Below, piece after piece: positions 55,652 through 64,000 of a DNA stretch of 64,000 bases; positions within the stretch are counted from its first letter, which is position 1; the number at the start of each line of letters is the position of its first letter. The translations under genes and the position numbers were made by a program. Source of the stretch: Emmonsiellopsis sp. PD_33 (taxonomy: Eukaryota > Ascomycota > Eurotiomycetes > Onygenales > Ajellomycetaceae); NCBI GenBank assembly GCA_032988165.1, contig JANTQF010000047.1, positions 1-64,000 on the forward strand, in the 5' to 3' direction. The notes under the pieces are model-generated. The model saw nothing but the letters and a program-made list of their open reading frames with translations, was not told where the DNA came from and did no database searches.

Positions 55652-56960
55652 AAGGTTTCAACTGAACTGTAACCCTTCTTACTTTAATTACTGGCTTTCT
55701 TATTGTCAGGTTAGCTTTCTTTAGGAATTCATCATCCTCATTGTTTGAATTTAAGTAGCCTGCTCTGGGCTCAAATCTCTTTAAGTCATCATAATGAATC
55801 TTGAATCAAAATAGTGGACTGTCTTTATATTAAATAAGATATGATCTTAGACATATTGATGATAGTTCAATAATTTTAAATAGTTCTCTTCAATGAGACT
55901 CTAACTTCCTTTATTCTTTATTTTTAATCATTATTAGTTGGCCTCTCTTTTATTTTTCTAACTTCTTTAATTATTCCTACTTATCTCTCTGATTCTCCTA
56001 TATCAGGTCTCTAATTTATGCTTAATATACTATGAACATGTCCACTGCCATTACTTCTTACATCATAATGAGGTTTCAAATTATCTTCTTTACTCTATCA
56101 TCTTTCTCCAATTCATGCAGTAGAAGCTCTTCTAAGCTATTGAATGTGATATCTATTCTTAAGAATATCTCTATAGGTGAGTATTTAACTTCTTTTCTTA
56201 TATAGCTATTTATGAGGTAGATTGCATCTGAGAGATTTAGATCCTATTGATGTAATGGATCATCCTGCAGCTTCATAACTAGGTTCTATAATAATTTATT
56301 TGTCACTTTAACCTTTCCTGTCAACTTCAAGGAACTTATTAGTTAGAAGGTGAGCTTGATTTTATAACTTCCTGCCTATTATTATATCAGCAGATTATTA
56401 AAGTGGGATTCTGGGTTTAGATACATCTCAATGTATTCTACTTTTAAGAATGAGGTGAAGTATCTTTTCAACAATTTAATTACATCTTCTAGCTTTGCTG
56501 ATTCAGTTAGATAGGCTACCACATATCCTGAGAAATACTTAATAATATTAATGGTGTACTTGTTGCCCCTGCTGATTTCTTGAAAAGAACTAATGAAATT
56601 AACTCCTATCATTTAAAGTGGTCTTAGTAGTATAATAGAGTATAGAGGCACTCATGAAGGGTATGATGCATAATAAGCATAGATTAAATAATTCTTTATT
56701 CATTTTTTTACATCATTAGATAGGCTTAGCTAGAATACTTTTCTGAATAACCTCATCTTTGTGGATTTAATTCCTTAATGGCCCTTTTCATTGTGGGCTT
56801 TCTTGAGGTACTGCCTAATCTTTGCTTTAAAGATGCAAAGTAATCAGAGGCCAGTTACTTGATCCTATTTGTATAGATAAGGTGCATGCCATTTGAAGTC
56901 TAATACCTTTGAAGTACTGATGTACAGTTCCTCTTGCAGGTATATGTGTATTTTATTAAA
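55652..56960 (-). pseudogene. Integrase relic of pol
   Basis: The core is visible at 56,612-56,382: IGVNFISSFQEISRGNKYTI followed by KYFSGYVVAYLTESAKLEDV, with the first catalytic Asp region altered to Asn (VNF where DF is usual). The C-terminal part near 55,960-55,720 reads GPF-KIIELSS ... HYDDLKRFEPRAGYL, the usual DDLKxF end of Gypsy integrase. Interrupted by several stops. No chromodomain recognised after it; the frame ends about 55,652. Confidence 0.85.
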
Positions 56961-57149
56961 CTACCCAGACACCACATAGGCTTCCATTCAGTTCTGATAG
57001 TAGGTTGATAGTCCTGCAGTAAGTATTTTCACTTTCATTCTTATTTCATTTGGTAGTCCCAGTTTCTCTCCTTAAAATGCCAGATAATCATTCTTCCTTA
57101 TAAACTCATTAAATCCTCTTTTTTCATTTTTTCACACCTAATTTTCTCC

Positions 57150-57480
57150 TCACTTCTTCAGCTTCTTTAGCATCACTTTCATTAATAGGTCAGACTTGCA
57201 TTTCAGGTCATTAAATATAGTTCTTGATAATCCATTCATAACTTGATTCTTTTCCCCTGAAACATATTCAATCTTGATGTTCAACCTGCAGAGCTTCTCT
57301 ATCCATCTAGCATATATCTCCTCATGATTATCCACCAAGATAAATGATACTAATAGCCTATAATCTATGTGAACTATGCTAGATAGTAATGGGTCTTGAA
57401 AGTAAAAGGAATACTTTTCAGTGAACTTGATAATAGCAAGTAACTCCCATTTATAAGTCTCATATTTTCATTGTGCCAGG
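57150..57480 (-). pseudogene. RNase H relic of pol
   Basis: Open fragment 57,338-57,150 reads VDNHEEIYARWIEKLCRLNI then KIEYVSGEKNQVMNGLSRTI. This matches the RNase H tail of Gypsy pol, where the usual TDHxxL and NxxADALSR motifs are seen in decayed form. Same frame as the RT and integrase fragments. Confidence 0.8.
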
Positions 57481-57860
57481 GTGAGAGTAAATAAATTATA
57501 TACCACAAATGTCAGTAATTTCCTTTCAGAATATAGTGGATCTTCCCTTTCTTAAGCAATTAGAAGCTCTGAAGCATATCCTGAGCTATCAGTATACATA
57601 TGAGTAGATAATATCTAATTGAATTCATTTACTACTGTATTTGCTGACCCCTTGATTTTGAGTAGTTCAAATGATAATTCCTCTGAATCAGTCCAATAAA
57701 ATAGAACATTCCCAGTCAGCCTCTACAAGGGTCTGGCTACTTTGCTGTAGTTGGGTATGAACCTCCAGTTAATTTCTAAAGCTTTTAGAAATGCCTATAC
57801 ATCTATCTTAATCATGGGCACAGGCTAATTGAAGATTTTAGCAGCTCTCTCTGGTAGAAT

Positions 57861-58547
57861 TCACACACTACCATTGATTTTATGGATGACCCCCAGGGCT
57901 TTGATATCTAGCACAAATAGCTTCAGCTTATAGAATAATAGTCTCAAGTTAGCCCACTTAATTCTCAGAAAGAATTGATCTCTGAGTATTTCATATAGCT
58001 TCTCTGGTGATAATATTCCTTTAAATATATTATCTATGTATATTGTGACTGGAGGTGGTTCTTCCTCATAATCACTATGAAGTAGGGATTTTTCAGACTT
58101 CAGTTCTGAAATTAGTTCTAACATAATATTTATGAATTCAATAAAGGTAAATGGTGCAGATTGGGTCTCCTGTGGCATTCACATTAGTTGAAGTTATCCT
58201 AATCCTAGAATAGAGAATGTAAAATATGGTCTATCTAGTAGGTATATTAGTATCATGAAGTAACCATACTTTATGTTTGCTTCCTAATATACTCTATGCC
58301 TTGAAGAGGATAAGTAATCATGTATCCTACTTTGTAGCTCTATTTTTGAACTCAGAAGTGTTTCATGTATGAATAAATAATTAAATGTTAACCTTAACTT
58401 AGCATTTATAGATCCTCCTTGCCTCTTTTCTATTAACATGACTTTTACATTCCATAGAGATAGTTTCCCATTCATTATTACTATCAATTTATATACCCCT
58501 CCTTCAATTCTATTAGTAACTAGTTTCCTCAGCCACCATTTGATCAT
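57861..58547 (-). pseudogene. Reverse transcriptase relic of pol
   Basis: Fragments 58,547-58,284 and 58,178-57,861 share a frame. Seen: MPQETQSAPFTFIEFINIML (the QGTxNAPxxF region), then VTIYIDNIFKGILS, where the catalytic YxDD box is YIDN; the second Asp has become Asn by a G-to-A change. Loss of that residue alone would abolish polymerase activity. Confidence 0.88.
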
Positions 58548-60299
58548 CAGTGTAAATCTCTTCTAGGATTTCACTGAATACAGCTTGGTTCTTGGGGCTA
58601 GGTGTATATAGTGCTTAATAAGGTCTATAGCTAGTAATTAGTCCAGGTTCATTCCATTTAGATGTTAGTAGAGGTACAGTAATTTCATAACTCTTTCCTT
58701 AAGATGTTCAGGTAATAGTGGTCTCAATGTAATTCTTAACTTTAAGATTCACTCTTCTAATTCTTCTCTTTTCACTTGATAGTTAATAATAAACTCCTTG
58801 GTATAACATCTCAATTGTCTAGTTACTGAAAATGGTTTATTATTTGTTGATTTTAATATCAATACTTAATTACTTTAAATTATATTTAAATGAGTGATTA
58901 AGACTTCTCCTCTCTTCTTTCTTCTTCAAACCCCTGGTAAAGATACTGCTATCACCTCTGAGATAGTTTAGGGTAGCAGTTTTAAGTCCTACCCAGAACT
59001 TAATAGGGGTTTTCCACATTAAATGAATCATTATTTAATGAGATTGAGGAATCTGAGTTTCTTTCAGTTTCTTCCTTACTATTAGTTTCATCATCTATTT
59101 TATTATCCTCTTTCTTATTTCCTGACTCTATTTCTATATTCACTATTTAGTTCCAGTTTACTAATAGTCTTAGTGGAAATAGTAGAATGTTGTTTCTATA
59201 CTCAAATTGCATCATCAGGTCTCTAATCTCAGTTAGTTCTTCTCCTTGCCTGATATCTCCTATAATCAATGATGAGTCCTTAACCCTAATCCTCAAATCT
59301 ACTAAATATAGTCAAGATAGTCCTAGAAGTAGTTAACTGAACTTTTGATGCAGAGATGAGTCTTTCAGCATCACAAAGCATTTTATAGTTCTTTATATTC
59401 TCTTAATGCCAACCTTCAACTTAATATAGTGTATAAGATTATCTTTATCATATATTATAGTTTTCATGAACATCCCTGCCAGTTCTAGATTCTGGAGAAA
59501 TTTCAATGGCAGATCAAGCTACTTAACTAAGGCTGGAGAGATGATGCACAGGTTGAACTCTTAATTTATATGAGTAATTCATCTTTTTAGCTTTATTAAT
59601 ATTTCTTTATTGTTTTGCACATGGGCAACTAGATGGAAGGCTTTGTCTGATGGCTTGATATAGGATAATATATGAGTCTACTGATCAGACTAGATTATTA
59701 GGATGTTTAGATGTGGTGAAATAGCTTCTATTAACTTCATTGCACTGATAATTATACTTGCCTTTTTCTTTTCCTTCTAGTTTGATGATTGCATGGTGAA
59801 CTATTTAATTTACTAAGTAAAGATTAAGAATTAATATAGTAAGTCTGTAATGAACATATCAACTTTGACTTATCTCAGAATCTCTCTTACTGAAATTAGT
59901 TTTCCTTTTATTTCTACATTTTATTCTTTAAATCCTCAGATTGGGGCCAGACTTTCCTGATTGATTCTATTTGACTTCTTAAATTGATTTTCTTTCATTG
60001 ATTCTCTAAACTTCTATATGTCTGGCTGTGCTGTCACTGACTCTCTTATCTGCCTCTTATTTACTTGTAAAGTTAGTTGGGTACTGGATGCTCTCTTCTC
60101 ATACTAACTCTTCTCTCCTAAAAAAATCTCATCATATTGAGCCTCTAATAGAGTGAATGGGTCCTTTAGTTGCAGTTCTCTTATTTTAAAGATAACTGAT
60201 ATTACTTCTGATTGAGTTGTAGCTCTTACTGTATCATTAAATCTAACTCTCTACTCATTTGATGTTAAGTTATTCTCTGAGGAGCTTATTATTGTGTTT

Positions 60300-61450
60300 G
60301 CTACTAGCTATCTGCCTGTATTATTAGTTCTCAGGCCTGTCTAGTAGTTTCCATTAAATATCTTATTTATAAGTATCTTTCTTTCCTATTCCTCCAATCT
60401 TGTTCCTTGGTATCTATCTGATTGATGTTCTAGGGTTCTACAATTAATACATAGTAGTAGTCTTCTCTCAACTCAAAAGGTTCTAATTCTATTGATAAAG
60501 TCATTTGATGAGAACTGTCCCTGAGGTCCTGTTGGTCCTTATTAAATTACTAAAGGTTTAATATTATCCTCCTAGTTAAACTGTCTTATTTGAGGAGGTC
60601 TGTATACTTCTGACTTAGTCTGAGGTAAGAAGTCATTTAGTACAGCTCATTGCTAATTAGTGTTTCTCACTGAATAGAATGTAATTGTTGTCTTTAGCTT
60701 GGCTAATTAGTAACTATTCAGTCATTTTTCCAATATATTCTGATAGAATTAGAGTTCAAGCTTATTTATTCTTTTTATCTGATTCTTATTAAATTCATAC
60801 TTTACCTCTTCAGTATTAATTACTCTGGAGTATACCTTCTTCAACATCATTATCTCAGTCAATCCTTCAATCAGTTTCTTTTGAATATTTAGATTGATGA
60901 GTCTCTTCACCCATCTTCTGATTATCTCTTCTAATAAGTACCTTTCTGATAGTGAGTTCAACATACTATTATCATTCTTGATCTTTAACTTTCTCAGCAC
61001 TTAGGCTTCTACTTGGTAGTATTCCTCCAGGTTCTAATTTATCATCTAGTGTAACTTAATAGTCTCTTGCTCCAAGAAGACTTTCAGTTCTTCTGCCCTG
61101 GCTATTGGAAATTCATCAAAGAATGCCTTCTCAAAGAGTTCTCAGTTTTCCTTAATTAAGTATTCTAATATTCTCATTAATAGAGGATTCCTCTCTAACC
61201 ATTTCTCTGCCTCTCCTGTCAATAAAATATTAATTACTAGAAGTAGATCTTTTACTAGGACTTGACTCTCAGTAGCTTTCTTTTCTCTTAGTTTAAATTC
61301 AAGCTTTATCAACTATCTTCTCACTGACTACCCATCCTCTCCTAAAAATGTTTCACATATGGAGAAGGTCAGAAATTAACCTGCTATATTTAGTAACTTA
61401 TTACCTTACTCTTCTTGCTCTTCCTTCTTCCTTTGATGAGTTCATTCTTT
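60300..61450 (-). pseudogene. Gag relic with zinc knuckle
   Basis: Fragment 61,000-60,749 (LSERYLLEEIIRRWVKRLIN) fits a gag capsid region and is in a different frame from pol. Near 60,409-60,460 the minus strand encodes LLLCINCRTLEHQSDRY, a CCHC knuckle whose last Cys is Tyr (TGC to TAC). Protein boundaries cannot be fixed because of stops. Confidence 0.6.
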
Positions 61451-61691
61451 ATTGTCTTATTCACTTTACTTCTTAATTACTATCTGGGGAATATTATAGG
61501 GGATACAATTCCAGTGATCTTAACTACTATATTATTAGTATAGTGTCCTCAGATTCTGCTTCAGCTTTATTGTCTCTACTGACTGTTTATTATTCTGTAT
61601 CTATTTAATGCTTTCTGATGTTGATGTTGGTAACAAATGAGATACTCAGTTTAAGGCATAGAAGCTATTTACTTCTGGAGTGGTGGGCACC

Positions 61692-61963
61692 AAAAAGAGA
61701 GATAGATGTGGCAATGTGGTGTTATTACCTGCTTGGCAGTATTACATGAGAATGAGATCAATGATATGATTGAGGAAATACCTCAACTAGTTGAAATGAA
61801 TTGAAAATCATGAATGTTATTGATTCTACTAACTAAAAGAGGAGAGGAAAACATTCTGGTTTTAAAAGTAAATAAAAATAAACAAACTGGGTGGTAAAGG
61901 GAAGTAATCATACTGGGTAAGATATTGGGGGAAACTGCCCTCTGCTTGGCAGCGCCTTCTTCT
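61692..61963 (-). repeat. 5' LTR (right), 272 bp
   Basis: Same length and ends as the left LTR, gap-free alignment, all differences transitions. Preceded (plus-strand view) by GGGCACC, the complement of the candidate primer-binding site. Confidence 0.92.
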
Positions 61964-61968
61964 CTAGA
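61964..61968. repeat. Target-site duplication, right copy
   Basis: CTAGA, identical to 51,731-51,735. Confidence 0.8.
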
Positions 61969-63546
61969 TATCTGTCATCAATGACATCTATAATCAAAAA
62001 GAGAGGGTTTATGGGATTTGTTTCTATTTATATACATCTTTCTTGACGCTCTTTTTTGCCTTCCCGGACGGCTTCTGGAGCAAGCAAATCCGTGTGGAGA
62101 CTGGGGACCTTTTTAGCCTGGAAAACTCTTTTTCTTGCTGTTTGTTGGGAGCCGATCCACAATAGCTTTTTGGGTTTTCTGGATATCCTACCTTTTTTCG
62201 TTTCTACAAACGGGACTGAGGGGATAATTATTGGGGATTTGAGGGGCTCTGTAAAATAGATAGATCGACATTGGCTTGAGATGCTCATAGCTGGATAGGT
62301 AGCTGGTAGTTATCTTGAATTTTGTGTTTACGGTAATATCTTTTAATAATTGCTTTTTTCGCCGCTGGTGCTTGCGTGATCTTCTTCTATCCGGCTTCTA
62401 GAACGTGTGAGAGTGAGAGTGGCTGAATCATCCAAGCTGGTTGGCCGAGTTAGTTATCAACGTCGCCTGGACCTCACCCCGTTTCTTCTCCTTGGGACAC
62501 CGCCAACTAACTCACCGTCCATCCCGGCCACTCGCCATGGAATGTGAATGATATCGCAGACTCTAGACAGTCGAATCCTCTGCCACGCAATACTACCCGT
62601 GGATATCCTAATCCCTTCACACCTGATCCGATAACGAGGAGTCAGCCTATAATCACTATACAGCGTATCAGACGCCGCAGAGATGACACGATTATGTTTA
62701 TTTTCTTTCTCACCCAGCTTCTCATTTTCGCCTCCCACGTGGGCCGACGGTCTAGCTTGTTCCACGGCCCCATAGACGGATTTGACGGCTGGAATTGACC
62801 GCAAATCCCAAGATAAGCTTGCAGGGCTTTCTTCACCGTGGAGTCTGCGTTCTCTGGGTCCGAGAGCTTGATATGGGCCCGCTCATGCTCATGTGCACTG
62901 TTCGCTATCCACTTTTTGCAAATCGTACCTTGTTAAGCTGTTGGCGGCTGCAAGGGACGGCCGTGTAGATAGGCACAGCTGGCGAGATATGGCCGTTCTA
63001 GATTGAGATTTGTGGATTTGCATGTCTCTGCTCGGTGGGAGAGCTATGGATGGGGTGATATGGCGTGGATGTTACTATGGTTTGCTTGCTGGCGGGGCGA
63101 GAGAAAAGTTGATATGACTCTTCTCTGCACACTGTCCTCCCTTTTTTGCTTCTGCTTTTCCTATATTTCTCTGATATATAACTACTTCATTCGTTTCATC
63201 TGTGATCGTCTCGTTTGATCTCCGGCTCTGCGTTTTTCTTATTATCCTTGCTGATTCATTCATATCATTCAGACTTTTTAGCGAACCGTTCGTTTGTCCC
63301 GTGGCGAACGCTCCCTCTGTGGCTTGTCTCCCGAGGCTTCAACTTTTCAACATATACTATTCTTCGCACAGATACTTTATTTCTCTGTGTGGAAATTAAT
63401 ATTAATACTAAGCCCGTCTCGTGGTCGCAGTATTTATTTCAGCAACTGAATTCCGTTCTGAATTACCAGACAGCAGCACAAGCAGATTGAATATCTACTT
63501 TCTTTCCTGTCTATCAACTTCGCCCCTCTTTGCGGCCGGTCGTGAG
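61969..63546. other. Spacer right of the retroelement
   Basis: Composition returns to normal immediately after the target duplication. Short ORFs (62,028-62,288 minus, 62,457-62,804 minus, 63,003-63,218 plus) overlap or lack domains. The plus strand becomes pyrimidine-rich from about 63,110, suggesting the promoter/leader of a gene to the right. Confidence 0.5.
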
Positions 63547-63966
63547 GTACGTCTGATACATTTTCTTTCCTTTTTGTCCTGAATTTCCTTCTATCCCAAA
63601 TTTATTGAATTGTTCCTGGTTTTCCATATCCTGATGGAATATATTTTTCTATTTTTATCAGAGTTATTGCCCCTTGCCACTCGGGTAATAGATACTTTGA
63701 CGTGCTTATCTCATCACCCTCACCCCCTATTCTCCTATCGCTGAAGCTTCAAGGTTGAGTTTGAACCAGAATGACGTCGGCAGGTCTAGAATTGCCTGCT
63801 GCTATGGACTTCGCCTTACGTTTTAACTTTTCATATGGACCAGCTTCATGTTTTCACTGCTATATCCTGTTTATATGCGCTTCATCTTCTTTCGTTCTTC
63901 CAATGTCGAAGCCAATGCCGCATTCCATCCCCCCATAGCAATCAGTACTGACTGATCCCGGTACAG
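63547..63966 (+). other. Possible 5'-UTR intron of the next gene
   Basis: GTACGT at 63,547 and an acceptor CGGTACAG ending at 63,966 frame about 420 nt in a CT-rich leader. Speculative; shorter alternatives exist. Confidence 0.25.
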
Positions 63967-63994
63967 GTGGACGTCCGGTCGTTCGACTCAAACC

Positions 63995-64000
63995 ATGAGT
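63995..64000 (+). CDS. Probable start codon of a gene running off the window
   Basis: AACCATGAGT at the very end has a good start context (A at -3) after a long pyrimidine-rich leader without obvious coding. Only two codons are present, so the product is unknown. Confidence 0.3.

Larger units (their letters stand above)
51736..61963 (-). mobile_element. Complete but inactivated Ty3/Gypsy LTR retrotransposon
   Basis: 10,228 bp, bounded by two 272-bp LTRs and a 5-bp duplication. On the minus strand the order is 5' LTR (right), gag, RT, RNase H, integrase, extra ORF, 3' LTR (left); RT before integrase makes it Ty3/Gypsy. A candidate primer-binding site GGTGCCCACCACTCC adjoins the right LTR, and a purine-rich AAAAGGCCAGGGGATG adjoins the left. 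It is strongly AT-rich with very few CpG and many stop codons. The four pol fragments at 56,382-58,547 remain in one common frame, so decay was by point mutation, not indels. At 10.2 kb it is longer than most fungal Gypsy elements. Confidence 0.93.

Noticed and set aside
62028..62804. Minus-strand ORFs right of the retroelement
   Set aside because: 86 and 115 codons with no domain; overlapping plus-strand frames of similar length; probably leader or promoter DNA of the next gene.

Overview
The window comes from a filamentous ascomycete (Pezizomycotina). Genes carry short GT...AG introns of about 50-95 nt with CTAAC-type branch points. The recognisable proteins (a GATA factor of the NsdD type, an APSES/ankyrin MBF subunit, fungal glutamate-cysteine ligase) are fungal. 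A 10.2-kb tract is AT-rich and shows repeat-induced-mutation decay of a Ty3/Gypsy element. Wide gene spacing next to a CpG-depleted Gypsy tract suggests Onygenales (Ajellomycetaceae-like), but that placement is inference.

Layout. 1-13,674: a very long gene-free stretch that leads into nsdD (13,675-15,520, three exons). 17,437-20,844: a VIT/von Willebrand A protein. 20,845-22,735: convergent spacer with a small inverted-repeat transposon (MITE) and G-rich repeats. 22,736-25,155 (minus): glutamate-cysteine ligase in seven exons, the first only 11 nt. 26,545-27,012 (minus): the NDUFB7-type complex I subunit, divergent from 27,433-29,727, the MBF transcription factor Mbp1. 33,629-35,383: a conserved-looking low-complexity protein behind a 1.1-kb pyrimidine-rich leader. 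36,595-38,178 (minus): an unknown protein with tandem repeats of about 44 residues.

38,901-51,507 looks more accessory: an MFS transporter (DHA1 type, minus), a doubtful Cys-rich ORF, a bacterial-type glycerate kinase, an ankyrin protein, a possible C2H2 zinc-finger relic, a glyoxalase/VOC-fold protein, a GT31-type glycosyltransferase with a C-terminal PAN-like module (minus), and a single-pass membrane protein with a Ser/Thr-rich stalk.

51,736-61,963 is one complete but dead LTR retrotransposon on the minus strand. It has two 272-bp LTRs and a 5-bp target duplication (CTAGA). Gag and pol (RT, RNase H, integrase) relics are followed, beyond integrase, by a third coding region that I do not recognise. 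Decay is almost purely by transitions, and several LTR differences point to CpG as the target. This third ORF is the most unusual item in the window. 61,969-63,994 is non-coding and appears to be the promoter/leader of a gene whose probable start codon lies at 63,995.

The genes do not form a single pathway. Likely cell roles are development (NsdD), G1/S transcription (Mbp1), glutathione synthesis (Gsh1), respiration (NDUFB7), and transport or surface functions (MFS, GT31, Ser/Thr-rich membrane protein).
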